From NCBI GenBank assembly GCA_019914995.1, contig CM034145.1, forward strand, positions 2,170,001 through 2,234,000: a DNA stretch of 64,000 nt, read 5' to 3'. Positions 36,246 through 49,760 of this stretch are shown here, in pieces. Within the stretch, counting starts at the first letter, position 1; every line of letters starts with the position of its first letter. The notes beneath the pieces were generated by a model. That model was not told where the DNA came from. It saw only the letters and a program-made list of their open reading frames with translations, and made no database searches. The stretch is from Acanthochlamys bracteata (Eukaryota > Streptophyta > Magnoliopsida > Pandanales > Velloziaceae). The translations under genes and the position numbers were made by a program.

Positions 36246-39130
36246 CTCCTCCTCAAGTTGGTGCATAGATATCATACATGCCCAACTTGTCTAAAAATTT
36301 TGAAAATATATGTTTTGAAACTGCTTTGGTAAGAATATCGGCCAGTTGCTTCCGATCGAATCTTAGCTAACTCCAAAAAAATTTTATCCAACTTCTCCTT
36401 AATAAAGAACCTGTCTACCTCAACATGTTTTGTGCGATCATGTTGGACTCGATTATGTGCTATATCACATATTGCATACTGTTAGAAATAGATATAGTAG
36501 ATAATTGATTTACAAATGACAGATTTGATTCTGACAGCCGATAGTTAGACATATAATGACTCATAAGATATTTGGTTTTACTAGAAAGTTCAGATTCATA
36601 GGTAGGCTTAGGAATACCTCTATTATGACGGTGTGGTAACTGTTTTCTGAATGCTTCAGACATTGGGTTAAGGACATCCTCAGCATTCGATTGGTTTGGT
36701 ATGTCTGTTGATTGCGGAGCGAGGGACTCTAGATTAGATGAAATTGGTGCCATACATTCAGTTTCTGATTGTTCAATATTTTCATTCACTGTCACACCAA
36801 ATAAGTCATCATTAATTACTTCTGATAGAAAGTTATCGCCACTGTTGTCCACTACTTGATAGGCAAACTCAGACAATCCACTTTTTTCTGAAGAGTGAGA
36901 CTCATAATCTAAAGTCTGAATTTCCTTAAAATTCTCCCTTTGAAGTTCGGCCTCAGCAGAAAAATACATTATATCTTCATGAAATACAACATCCATTGTG
37001 ATAAAAATACGCTTAGTTGGAGGATGATAACACCGATACCCTTTTTGAGACATAGCATACCCAAGAAAGACATATCTTAAAGCTTGAGGACTTGTTACGT
37101 TGGTGATGATGAAGATGTATAAATGCCACACAGCCAAAGATACGGGGGAGCAAGTTCGAAGCTGCTGGTGCAACAACTGCTTCCAAAAGGAATGCAAATA
37201 GTGTTTTAAAATCTGTAGAACTTGACCGTACCCGATTGATAAGATATGCTGCAGAAGCTAGTGCTTCTCCTAATAAGTTAACGGCAAATGGGCATCTATC
37301 AATAAGGCACGAACCACTTCCAATAAGTGTCTATTTTTTTTTCATCAACTCTATTTTGTTGGGGTGTATTAGGACATGTAGTTTGATAAATTATCCCATG
37401 TGCTTCTAAATAATGCTAAAATGCGGAACACTTATATTCTCCACCGTTGTCACTGCGAAAAACTTGAATTTGTCAATTGTACTGAGTCTGAACCATCTTA
37501 TGAAATTTTTGAAACAAGTAGCTCACTTCACCTTTAGACTTCATCCAAAAAAGCCATGTCATTCTGGTACGTTTATCAATAAAAGTAACAAACTATAGCG
37601 ATCCACCTAATGTAGTAACTTTAGATAGACCCCAAATATCAGAATGTATTATCATAAAAGGTAGTGGACTTTTATACAAACATAACCGGAAAGAAGTACG
37701 ATGACTTTTTACCAGTTCATAAACATCACATTGAAAACTAGAAACTTCAAGTTTTGCAAATAAACTGGGAAATAATTTTTTCAGATAACCAAAAGAAGCA
37801 TGCACCAGCCGTCGATGTAATAACAAGATTTCTGATTTCATCTTCTCACCCTTTAAGCCATCCACTGTCAAAGCCTGATGCAACTTATATGAACTCTTTG
37901 GCACTAAATCCAAGTAATACAATTGCCCTCGCTTATACCATAACCAATCGTCTGCTTTGTTTGGATATCCTTAAACACACAAAATTCAGGCCAAAAAATT
38001 ACAACGCAAGATAAAGTTTTGGTTATTTGAGAGACAGACAAAAGATTATAACACAAGGATAGAACAACTAAACTGAATCTAAACTTAAACTATTAGTGAG
38101 GTTTACAGATCCTTCGCCAATAACAGAGTTCAAATTACCATTGGCAGTTGAAACAAAATTTTGTGAGGAAGATTTAAGGTTTAAGACATGTCTAGAATCA
38201 AACGTCATACGATTTGTAGCACCAAAATCAATTATTCATATACTATTAGAGACAGGTGTAAAAGTATATAAAATCTTACCTCCATTGTCTGCGGTAGCTA
38301 CTAATACTAAGCCCTTTGTAGCACCATCATCGTCCTATATCTTCGTCTCAACAACTGCAGCAATATGGTCCTTTTTGGAACCTCGCTTCTGCTGATCACG
38401 ACTATGATTCCACCATTCTGGATATCCAATAAGTTCAAAGCACTTCATTTTAGTATGGCCAGATTTATTACAATGAGTGCATTTCGATGTTGACTCTTGT
38501 GCAGTCTTAAAGTGTGTCGCATTTGTACGATCATGCCGATATCGTACCATCATAGCAGAATCTTCAGAATTTTTAGACTCAGTTTTCATAGTAAAGCGAC
38601 ATACCACCTCACGACGAATCAATGAATAGCATTCTTCTAGATCTGGAACTGATTCTTTACGAAGGATCTCTCCATGAATCTGTTCAAAATCACTATCCAA
38701 GCCAGCAAGAAATATGTATACTCTTATTCGCTCAATGGACTTTCTGTATGCCAAAATATCATCGGGATCTTTCATGACCACCTTATCACGATGGTCTAAT
38801 TCTCGAAAAATTTCGGTCAATTCTCCATAATATTCAGAAATAGATTTTTCAGTCTGTTTAGCAGTAAATGTTTTTTGGTTCAAAGAGAATACCTACATTT
38901 AATCACTCCAATCATAAAACGCCTTCGATAAAGCACCCCAAATCTCCCGAGCAGTAGGTAAGCGTAAATAGCGTTTTATAATTTCTGGAGTCATGGACAT
39001 AAGTAGCCATCTCTTCATACTCTGATTTTCAGGATACCATTTTTCATATTCAGCATCTGATTCATCATGTAGTTTTGCCTTACCACGTATATAAGAAAGC
39101 TTCTCTCTTTCAGCAATGTGCATCTTCATT
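36246..39130 (-). pseudogene. Copia gag-pol relic with reverse transcriptase deleted
   Basis: Read right to left. Gag lies in 39129-38335 (KRWLLMSMTPEIIKRYL, AREIWGALSKAF, a UBN2-like middle with IRVYIFLAGLDSDFEQI, and a CCHC knuckle CTHCNKSGHTKMKC). A protease/pre-integrase segment lies at 38290-37593 (HRRLVHASFGYL, IHSDIWGLSKVTT). Integrase C-terminus lies in 37197-36460 (RYVFLGYAMSQKGYRCYHPP and a Ser-rich linker). The sequence then jumps at about 36480 to the last part of RNase H (HDRTKHVEVDRFF and a tail to 36246). Reverse transcriptase and most of RNase H are missing, so an internal deletion of about 2 kb is inferred. The 5' LTR was not recognised to the right of 39130. Confidence 0.8.
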
Positions 39131-39189
39131 AATTGAGAATATTATAATTAGTCTCTTTAAGAATAATTTCTTAATTGAATGCACCTTCT

Positions 39190-40560
39190 GATTGAATGAT
39201 AACTGGAGTGGTTCCACACATAACTGCTGCACTCCCCTAACCCCCCCCCAATAAATCATATAAGTTTGTTTATAGCTAGTATCCAAAAGAGTTCTTCTCC
39301 TAATAGAACTTTACCTAATGGCTATAACCTGCTTATAGATCATAGTTTCTAGTTATGGTTGCACTTCTATAGGATAATTCAACTAAACTTCTAGTGAACT
39401 TATTGCTCGACATATTACTAAGTCTGTTAACATATCTAACCTACAGACTCCGATCAACTTCTTTCTCAATTGGCTTATCTGGTTATCTTAGATTTCAGTT
39501 GGCTTTGCATGGATGTCTTAGTTGGTCTCTGTTTGTAGATTGTGCGTACCAGTAGTTGATGTACCTTTCTATTACACGCAAGTCATGTTTACATTTGTAT
39601 TGTGTTTGAAGTGCCCATGTACTCAAGTACCTATAGGTCTCAGAATAACCGAAGCAAAATGATTCTCTTCTTCTTAAGCACCTTCCTGAGAACCTCTCTG
39701 GACATCCTATTTTAATCTTCCTTTCATCTTGGCAAAATCCAATTTTAAGTTGCTATGTTTGTATGTTGCTAGTACGAGTTTTGCAAAATTGTGTCTTGTT
39801 TCACTGAGAACTGGAGGGAAGAATATCTATGGCCGCACCTGTAAAAATGAAAACCTCAAGTGTAAGAAGGTTGTCATCAGCGACTCTGGTGAACTACCTG
39901 CAGTCTGAAGCAAATTAAAAGCCTGATAGATGCTCTGTCCGTTCCCTCTCAATTTTGTTGTGCGTATAAGTAGCTACATTAGTTAAAAGCTCATGTGAGC
40001 TTTTTGTATAGAAGCTGGGCTAAGTTTTTAAAATATTGTTGTTGTTATAGTATATGTACAGCATATTCATAATATATATCTATTGAACATATTAAAATAT
40101 GATCGATTATATAAATAATTTTACTGAATTGAGTGTGTTGAATTAGTTCAATAACATATATTTCTTAATTTTTCTAATATTAATGTATAACTATTTACTA
40201 AATTAAAAGGTTAAAATACATAAAAATTATTAACTTTATTTTTTTATGAACAATCTAGCACAATATTATTTTCAAAACTCACTTTTAAATATAACCAAAA
40301 TCAAAAGTGAACTTACTAGTTAACTTAGCCCGGTCTATTAATTTGGCCCAAACAGCCAAGCCGGGCCAGCCCAGTCCGCCCATTTTTGTACTTATAACTA
40401 CAGTCAAACTTGAATATCAAGTTGCGCATCAGAAGTTTTATCTTTCATAAAAATCAAAGATATGTGGAAAAAGCAAAGTAAACCCACATTCAGTTTCTGA
40501 TAATACTAGAAAAAGATGCAGAAATATGTATCGGGTGGCAAAAGTAATGCAGCAAAAGAC
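39190..40560 (+). other. Unassigned stretch with one possible terminal exon
   Basis: Mostly non-coding. A short C-run lies at about 39240-39250. Near 39810-39908, after an AG that follows a T-rich run, a plus-strand frame reads IYGRTCKNENLKCKKVVISD and on to SGELPAV before a TGA, followed by UTR-like sequence. It could be the last exon of a lost or relocated gene. I do not recognise the protein, and no upstream exon was found. From 40030 to 40390 the DNA is AT-rich without features. Confidence 0.2.
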
Positions 40561-41110
40561 AATTTCGAATAATTACAAAAGTAGAGGCTGATACCATGTC
40601 ATTACTGAGAAGCTCTAGCATTATAACGATCATAAAAATACTGTGTTCCTCCATTGTGACACAACAAAAATTATTTGAATCATTTGAACTAGCTTTCTCT
40701 TTTGAAGAACTTTTACAAAGGTAGATTCAATGGTTTGACCCTGTAATTTCGAATTAAGAAACAGATAGAAGATTGACCTCCCTTGTAAATCAGGGAAACA
40801 AGGTTGAGGGCTTGAGCTCAGTGCAATGGGACTAGCCTTTCCTTGCACAACAATAGAAACATGAGGATTTGCATCTTGGTAGAGCAAGACGCTTCCCATT
40901 ACTTATTACACATTAATGCATTAAGATCACATTGGTAAAAGGCATGCCTCGCGATTAGAATCTATGCAGTATGAACCATTCAGCTTACAATGAAACTCTA
41001 CAAATGCAAACCTCAATCTTTTTGTAACACCAACTTCCCGTTAAGGAATCTGCAAAGGACCTTTACCTGTAGGCTGTAGTGTTTCTGAAGAATATGGTAT
41101 TGCAAAACAT

Positions 41111-44100
41111 CTATTTCATTGCCAATGATCCCAGCTTGGATAAATCAGGAATCCAAAATGACAACTCAGATGATCCAGTTGTAAACATGAGGCTTCCTGG
41201 GGCCCACTTGATCAAAGGAGGCTCAGTATCAGTGCTCGCCCAGCAGGCAACCTGCAATAATAATTTAACAAGTATGTTAAGAAACATCAGAAAAATAAAA
41301 CTAAAAGAACTTTGTAACCAAAAAGTAGAAAGAAGGATTACTTTGCCACTCCGCACACTCCAGGCAAAAACACTGCCATCACCAGAACCTGGAGAGAGAA
41401 TAAGTCATGAATCACAATTTAACAAATGTTGAACTGGTGACAAATTCAAACAAAATAAGAGAGCATAATATCAAAGTAGTTTTCAAAAAGTAAGGTACAA
41501 ACAAGAAAGAAGAAACTTAGGCTTCACTTTTGCCTTTTGTCTTTAGTAAAGGGGTTCAGATATATGCAGTCAAATGTTACCTGAAACAATAAACATGCTA
41601 TCAGGGCTAAAAGATGCCTCCAAAGTTGCACTGCTTGATACGGGCTTCACATTGTATGTAGACATCTAGAAAACACAAACGGCAATCACGGACCATGGTA
41701 ATATCAGTAAAGGTTGACCTCTTTTCCTAGAAAGTCAATTTTTCATGCTTCCATTTAAATTATATTTCTAGTTGTGGAGACACCCTAGACTAAAAAGGCA
41801 TGTGTTTATGAATAAACTTACGAGTGTTCCTCTGAAGGAGTCTAACAAATGAATATGTCCAGCCGTAGTTGTTAGAAGCATTAGCCTGCCGTCATTGCTG
41901 AACTTCAGAACATTGGCATCAGATGTATCTCTTCCAACAGAAAATACCTCAAAAGGACCCTACAAAACTTAAGCCAAAAATAAAGTCAAAAAGCACACTT
42001 AAATATAGTCTATTGTTGTTTCTAACCTTCTCAAACTGGCGAGCGTCAAACATTCTTATACTGCCCCCAAAGGCAATTGCAAAAACCATTCCCTGGTCAT
42101 CATATGAAACTGCTGGCCTTCCTTGTACACGCAATAGACCCTAAAATTAGAGAGGGAGATAAGGAAAGTTGACAAGAAGAGAACAAATCTACCGCCTAAA
42201 TTCAATTTATTAGTTCCACCTGAGCCTTCTCAGTTCTTTGATCCCATAACAAAACAGTTCTATCAAGAGATCCCGAGATAAAGTACTCCTTTCGAGGGCA
42301 CAAAGAAAGCGAAACAACTCTGAAAAGATGATGAATAATTACTCCAGATAGAATGTAGTATCTTATACTAGAAACAAGAAAACAGACATACCTATCATGG
42401 TGGCCTTTGAAATATCTCAAGTATTTGTTATCATTCAATGACAAGAGACGAAGTGATTCTGAGAATATCTCTATTAGTGCATTTTATGAATGTGCAATAA
42501 CAGATAATCACTTTGAACTCACCATCCCAACCATTTTTGGAAGAGTATATAACTGTTGTTGGATGATCTGTAAAGCAGACAAGATCAACACCATACTTTT
42601 TGCTATTGATGGTCTTCAAACACCTACAACAGAAGCATTCCACTAAGCAAACAAAACTGACCAATGAATAGCTATTTTAAATGAAATTTTTTCTAAAAAA
42701 AAGAGAAAAGCAAACTCAAAAAAAATTTTAAAAACGTTAAAGTAAAAGTCTCCAGCTTATATACCATCTAAAGAACATGAGATACTTAATCACAATAAAG
42801 TTGCATGTTTATAATAGCTTGGTGTCTATCCATAGGAATCTGAGTCCTGAAATAGAAGCCTTTCCGGAGAATATAAGAAATAAAATTCTAACTACATACA
42901 TAAGACTAACTGATGTAGAACACAAAAGGGAAATGAAGATAGATAAAACCAAGCGCGATGAAGAACAAGGAAGAAACCAGATGAAAGAAAAAGAACACCA
43001 CAGCAAAATCAACTCATAGCTTTCTTATTCCATAAACCCGAGCAGCTACGTACAATAACTCAATGCTTCTCGGTTCTTAGTTTTGAAGGCTAACATACTT
43101 AGAAGGTTGGAGCATTTTGGAATTAAGAAGTCAGAAGAAGAAAAGCTAGAAATTAGAACTTGAAAACAATAATTGTGGCTGAAGCAGAGCAGCCAGAGTT
43201 AGTCTTAGGAATCCTGATCATAGTTAATCAATGGCTAAAATTTGTTAGAATGAGTCAAGATAAACGGCTTAGATGTGAAAAACAATGTTCACAACCATGT
43301 GCAGGACATGGGAACATCACCTGATTCTCTAAGACAAGATTAGTGGTAACAAAAGGAGATAGTGGTAGCAATGTCAGAGAAGGTGAGGGTTATTGAAGAA
43401 CCGAAAGTCTACAACAACCAAACCAAATATTTAAATGCAAATATAGTAGGTTTTGTTCCATGTACAACGCACTAAACATCTACAAAATGTCATAGAATTC
43501 AAATTTGGAAATGCTCTTAGAATTCTATGTAATTTCTAGTTGTCTTAAAGACCATGTGGAACTTAGAGCATGCTCCTGTGGAGATATATTTGTTGTTTCT
43601 GATACTAGTGACAATTATTATGTGTATCTGAACTCTACAAAAATATGAATCTAGCTCATTTGACAATGATAGAATCGTGTAAGGACTTGCCAACTGTTAT
43701 GAGAATTAACACTAACAAAGTACAGTATCTGTATCAATGAACTCTAAGATAGTGTCTTTCTATGTAAACCATCGTGACCATCTTGTGGGTACAACAACCT
43801 ACACAAAAACGTATACAACATTTATGTTCAAAAATAAAACAAACTTTTCAGAATTGAATAACTAAAATTACAATTGTTGAAAGTTTTGGACTTCAGATGA
43901 AAGTTCAGAAAAGCGGAGTCAAAAAAATACATGCACTAGAGTAGACGCTCAGAGAATGTATGGTAAGAGAAAATACAAATATGTATGAAGTTTAGCAAAT
44001 CTGGGGATTACAACTCATTATACTATAGGTTTCTCTAGAAAGGACAGACGAGGTTACCTGGCACGGATTGTCTCCCTTTATTCCTGTAATCAATATATTC

Positions 44101-47100
44101 TTTATATTATGCAGTCATAATCACTATGTTATAAAAATATTTCTAAAGACGGGAGACATATCCAGTGAAGAACCATTATTGTATGAAAATAGATCATAAT
44201 TCATATAACATGCTCCCGTAACCACAAGGGCAATATCAACAAGGAAATGGATAGAAAGAACATATATCATCTTTCTTTCCAGTAGAGAAGGGAGACAATA
44301 TTTTCCAGTAACCTTAATGGCCATACTGTTTCTCATTCTTCCTTATAAGCAAGTTAGTAATATCACAATGAAAAATAGTGTGGTAGTCCAATTAAAACAT
44401 CTTCAAGCAGAATATATAAGAATAAACTGGGCAACATATGGTCAGCAAAGCTAGTTCCACTTAAAACGAGAGCATAAAGTAAACGACCACATTGACATCA
44501 TGATGGAGAAAAATGTACTTACATTGCATTCTGAACATCATAAAGGCGAATTGATTCATCATCACTTGCCGTCACAAGGTAGCTGGTCGACCTGTGATAA
44601 TCCATTGAACTTATCCTCCCGTTCTGTATTCAAAAGAGATGTTAAGCTATATACTTGTTGAAGAATACCAGCAAGAAGATTGGTCATGCTTTGAACTTTG
44701 AAGATTGAAGTAATAGATAATGTTAATTACTGCTGGTTGCGAATTCCTGGCATAATATAACAGTTATCATTGATTTGATTATGCAAGCAAGAGCAAATAG
44801 ACTCAAATAGTAAGAGAACATACTCTTACACGTCTCAAGAATATTCTTTCAATAAGTTAGGCAAGCAAGAAATAAAACTGTCGCTATAAATCAAGAACTT
44901 GGTAGCTAATATATCTAGAATTTGTTATCTAGAGGAAATTAACACACTAAGCAAAGTTTAATTCCCAGAACGCAATATATAACTAGCATTCAAAGCGGGT
45001 GATGGTTGTTATAATTTCTAAACCCTGTATAATCATGCAAGCATTTTGGGATGACCTTCTATATGGCAAGCAATAAGAGAATTCATATGTTAAATATGTA
45101 ACCTGGACATCATGATGTATAGGCGAAGAAGGCTTGTATGAAAGGAGGAATATATCATATACTTGGGTCTTGACCAACCAATAACTCAAGCATTTGCTAT
45201 GAGCTTTTTAAAATTGAATTTTATATCAAAATAGTATTTTATGTAGTATACGAATTGTGTAGATAGAACAACTATCGATTAAAGGATGCACAACTAGTAT
45301 TTATCAAGCTAAAAATCAATGTGATTAACCAACTGCAAAATTCGTGGAGTACATTGTTCTCCTAACTGTTGGAATTTATACAGAATCTATTTACATTTAT
45401 GTCAAAACCTGAAAGGAAACAAAACCAACACCTAAACGGTCATTGTTAGTTTCTCAACAAGAATTAACTTTAGACGTAAGATAAAGGTGTAAGAGATGCC
45501 TTTAAAATTGTTGAAGTCTGAGATTTAAAAAATGCTTAACTGTTAGAAACTTGTGGTAAGGTTTGAACATCACCAGAGATCGAGTGGCTACCATTAAATT
45601 GGCACCAATGAGCATATTACTACGTCTTCGTATGTCTAACATAGCCAATTTCCTCAATCAAGAAATGCCAAAGAAGCCAACTCTTTAAGTTGCAAGAAAG
45701 ATAAAAGGTAGCTTGAAATTTTTCTTCAAAATTTTCTAGAAACAAATCCAAGCTCATCATTTCTCTTTATTATATGGCCGCTTCCATGATATCAGAACTG
45801 GTAGTCTATGGCTACTACTTGAAGCAAGCAACAGCTACACAATCTCCTCTCCATCACCAACAATCACTTCATCATCTATCATATATCAAGCATTGTATCA
45901 TTAATTCCCTTCTTATACGGGTAAGTTTATAAGCATTAGTAACACTGTTCTTCCAGCTCCCCAAGTTATGGAAGCATCCGCCAGACCTAAGCACTTGATA
46001 TTGAATACATACAATAATTTGAGCACACCAAATTTACATACATGGATCAATGCTAAAACCTACCTATGTCCTATCATGAATACCAACAAGAAGGGTTCAG
46101 ACACTGTTGAACAGCGGCTTAGATCTCCAACAACACCGCACATTATTAAACTTCGAGGTCAACTTCAATCAACAAAGAAAAACGATTTCAGCAACAGGCT
46201 TATCTTCTTCAATTCAAATATATTGTTGATTAACTTGCGACTTATGGTGATCTTATCACAAAGTCACTTAAGTGTGCTTCTGCAAAAATATCGCTCCATT
46301 GCTTAGGCAATTCATAGGCAAATGCTTCATGGACCCTTACTGTTGATGTGGCCCATAATAATTCTCTCTACTTCAAAAGCTTGCTAAGTCAAGCATCGCG
46401 TTTCTTGCTACTCCTTTAAATCCATTTCCTTCAGCAAGCGATAAGTAGTTTAACGGGAGCAATCAACACAATCAAAATTTTGGTAATCAGGTTACGCCAC
46501 CATAACAGCAGTAGTTAAAATTGCATTCTATCTACTCCCAAACCAAGCAGTACTTGTAATGATAGTAATATTGTTAGTCATACATGTGAAACCTTGCCCA
46601 ACCCACTATATTACATCTGAGCTTTAAAACCTTTCTATAAACTACATGTACCAAGTTCATTAAATGCAAGTCAGCAAAAACTAAGGTTTGGCTATTGAAT
46701 CATCTAAACTCCCATATCCTTTTCAAAGACAATTTCTGCGGTGCCTCTGCTGATCTTCTTTCCCTTACAAAATTTTCTTATAGTTACCATAAGAATTTCG
46801 TTTTCATGATCATGGTTTTGTTGTGGCAGATAAAGCCATAGGGAAGACCATTCAGGGATAATTAAGCATAAGTTTTGCCTTTCCATTCACTCTCTTCATA
46901 TTTTACATTGAATCAACCTTCATCATCTATCTCCGTTTCATGTCTATACAGTTCTGTTAGGTTTGGCCCCACCTGTCACAGGATGCCCACTTTAAGATAT
47001 TCAACAAATCGTTTTTTTAAGTGGTTTCATAACCAATAAAAAGTTCTATCAATTTAGCGAGAATAGAATACATCCTTCTAGCTAATCTACTTCCTCAACA

Positions 47101-49063
47101 TCAAAACCTCTTGAGCCACTTCATTGCAATTTATAGGGACCAGAGCATACTGTTTTATTTTGTAGATTGAACTATTTTTATTTTTTGTTGACAATTTCTC
47201 TCGATATACATGGGTTTTGCCAACTAAAGTTTTACCTTTACTTATGTCTTTAAGTAAAAGTTAAAAATACCATTGATGCCAAAATCAAAACCTTACATTT
47301 TGATGATGGTGATGAATCAAAAAACAATGCACTTAATAATTTTCTTAAGAGTAAATGGCATTGTCCATCCACTTACATGCCCATGCATTCAGAAGAAAAC
47401 AGTGTCTCCAAATGGAAGCATCATTCTATTTGCTGATTGTAGCCTTCTTGCTCATGCCTTTATGTCATTCACATATTAGAAAGAAGTACTCCTCATGCAA
47501 CCACTTGATCAACCACATGCCTTTATTTTTATCTCATTCTACACCTTAAGGAAACCTTTTAATGTTTAGCATCACCATAATCACCTATAATCATTAGCGT
47601 GTGGTTGTTATCCTTATTTGAGACCTTATTGCTAATAAACTACAGCTGTACGTGTCTTTTTAGGCTACAACAACAAAAAGGATTTCATTGTTTGTATAAA
47701 TCTAAATGGCAAGTCCTATATCTCTCAGCATGTCTTATTCAAGAATCCATGTATCCTTTATCTCAAAACAAAGCCCTATTCAATCCATAAAACAACATGC
47801 TACAAGATGGGATATTGACTGCCCACTCCCTTCTCTTAATTCCCATCCTAGTTCTTGTACATGTTCAATGCAACTCTATTATCCTTCCATGTAACACCAC
47901 TTTCCAGAAACCAACATTACTTAACCATTCCAGTACACAGTTGGAAGAATCTATCCGATCTCAAACCTCTGCCATTACCAATCCTATATTAACAATAATA
48001 AATCTACCAATAATCACACCACAACACCATTACCACATACCATGATCACAAAAACCTTCATGCTTAAGCAGTCTCACCCCATAGAAAACACGATGTAAAA
48101 TGTATCTTAACCCAAAACATTATGCCCAAGCCTTCCTAGTTGTATCCAATTGAACTGACTTGCTACTCTCATGCATCTAAGTTTCAACAGAGGAGAAAAC
48201 CAAAACATAAACAGTAGTGTACCGACACATGGAGGTTGGTTTTCTATCAACCCATGTGTCAATTGGCTACAAGTGGGTATACCACATATAGCACAATTAG
48301 ATGGACACATCTAAAAGAATAAAGCATATTTGATCACCAAAAGGCTTTCATCTACAACTTGGTATCGACTTACTCTACACTCGGTCTTATTTTCAAACCT
48401 GCCAATATTCAGACAATTCCATAGCACTTCCCCACAAATGGCCTCTTCCGCAACAAACTCTCCAGGATGTTTTTCTATGCGGCAACTTATCAAAGGAAGT
48501 ATATATGACACTACCAATAGGGCATGTCCTCCCTACAAATCTGCCCTGCGTTTGTAGATTGGTGAAGTCTATTTATGGCCTTCATTAGGCTCCTTGTGCC
48601 TCGTATGAAAACTTTTCTTCCAAATCATAGCAGATGGGAACCCGGACATCGATTTCGATCCGTTGTTATTTCTTATCTTCCATCAAAATAACATTGCATA
48701 TCTTCTTTTGTATATGGATGATGTGATGTGAAATTGTAGTCCCTTCGTGCAATTCATTAAATGATCAGGATGGACCTTGGGCCTTTTGACATAATTCTTC
48801 CAAATCGAGGTCCATACTATAGATAATTAAACAGCACAAGAATTAAATGAATGAATAAGGAGGAGAGCATCCATACATAATCACGGAAAGCCAATCCTAC
48901 TTCCATACTCTTGATGACTTCATCGGTCAGCTCCATCGCTACTCTCTCCTCCCTCTCTATCTGACCGCCTGAAACAATTAAACCACAACCGACATGTGAA
49001 TTTATTTATGAAAATAAAGAATTCAATCATGAGATGAGAGAAAGAACAAATAGCACCTGCCAT
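41111..49063 (-). CDS. S2L/APRF1-like: WDR82/SWD2-type WD40 protein, COMPASS-associated (complete, 11 exons)
   Basis: WD40 beta-propeller of the WDR82/Swd2 family, known to serve Set1/COMPASS histone H3K4 methylation in the nucleus; the Arabidopsis relative APRF1 promotes flowering. Coding exons in order: 49063-49057, 48968-48877, 44623-44523, 42623-42523, 42458-42392, 42319-42220, 42140-42027, 41959-41822, 41665-41581, 41388-41342, 41251-41111. All introns are GT-AG and in phase; 993 bp, 330 residues. The start was placed in the 7-base first exon because MAGGQIERE plus the next exon matches the family N-terminus; the ATG at 48936 is in frame and is an alternative start. WD-repeat signatures include LVTASDDESIRLYDV (49-63), FISGSLDRTVLLWDQ (136-150), and IVSGSGDGSVFAWSV near 266-280. 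It ends GSLAMK. Introns are 88 bp (first), 4253 bp and 1899 bp (second and third), the rest short. No disabling change seen. Confidence 0.93.
45770..48830 (+). pseudogene. Antisense Copia relic inside the large WDR82 intron
   Basis: Lies wholly within the 44624-48876 intron, opposite to the gene. Best matches: IN core at about 47355-47545 (SLLAHAFMSF and LINHMPLFLS correspond to the Copia LLAQAxMPxxxW and LINRMP blocks), integrase C-terminus near 47650-47760 (VFLGYNNKKDF and SYISQHVLF), and reverse transcriptase at 48670-48722 (LLFLIFHQNNIAYLLLYMDD, with the catalytic box YMDD at 48711-48722). Gag-like sequence may occupy 45960-46500. No frame is open for long, so it is old. No LTRs were found. 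Confidence 0.65.
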
Positions 49064-49180
49064 CTTTTCCTTTCGACTTTGAAATCAGAAACATATAATT
49101 CGTCCGAGCCGCTTATTCAATTCGACTTCTTCCTTCCATTTGGAAACAATAACAATCATCTCGGCATCACACTGTGGGGG

Positions 49181-49187
49181 ATTTATA
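49181..49187 (-). promoter_or_regulatory. Probable TATA box of the WDR82-like gene
   Basis: Minus strand TTTTTATAAATCCC, about 120 bases upstream of the ATG at 49063, would put the start of transcription near 49155 and the leader at about 90 bases. The same place on the plus strand also reads TATAAAAAC, so direction is supported mainly by the gene to its left. Confidence 0.4.
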
Positions 49188-49503
49188 AAAACCACACGAA
49201 GATAGAGAGAAACAACCGAACTTCTTGAAGCACGCTTATCTACAAATTCAGTAGAAGAAAAAAGGGTGAAGAGGAACTCTCGTTCAAGCTCTCACGAAAT
49301 GGATTTGTGAAAAAGAAGGAACGAGGTGAAGACGATGTGGTGGTAGTAGGCCGCCGAGAGGTAGCGGACAGCAGCCGGATTCCGGCCAGGAAGAAAGAGG
49401 AGTGATGAAGGAGGAAGAAATCGGCGGGCTCAGGTTTGGCGCCGAGGGTTGGAGAAAATAATAAGAGTGAAACCCAAAAAACCAAAAAAAGAAATAATAC
49501 CAC

Positions 49504-49760
49504 TGGCTCTGTTTAGGTGCGGTTTGAAAATGATTATGAAAAAAATTCTAAAATAAAAAATATTTTTATTTTATTTTGATAAATAAGTTTTATTAATTTT
49601 AATTTAAAAATAATAAAAATATTTTTCTATATAGAATTTTATATACTTATTAAATTTTTTAAATAAATTTTATAAATTATTATGAAAAATGTATTAAAAA
49701 AATATAAAATAAAAAATTAGTAAAAAACTTTTTCAGAATGGAAAACCAAACAGTCCCGTA
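49504..49760. mobile_element. Candidate AT-rich MITE
   Basis: Edges GGCTCTGTTTAGGTGCGGTTTG and the reverse complement of AAAACCAAACAGTCCC are imperfect inverted copies of a CTGTTTGG-type terminus, typical of hAT MITEs. The interior is over 80 percent A+T by eye. No exact target duplication was found. Confidence 0.35.

Noticed and set aside
40630-40899. Minus-strand ORF of 89 codons just downstream of the WDR82 stop codon
   Set aside because: No recognised domain, no splice or promoter signal, and the position fits the 3' UTR or flank of the WDR82 gene.
45968-46306. Plus-strand 112-codon ORF taken at first for a host gene nested in the WDR82 intron
   Set aside because: It precedes Copia integrase and reverse-transcriptase remains in the same orientation and fits a decayed gag.
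49240-49503. Minus-strand 87-codon ORF with a signal-peptide-like N-terminus upstream of the WDR82 gene
   Set aside because: It lies upstream of the probable TATA box, the mature part is low-complexity Ser/Phe/Thr, and no CLE, IDA or other peptide-hormone motif is seen.
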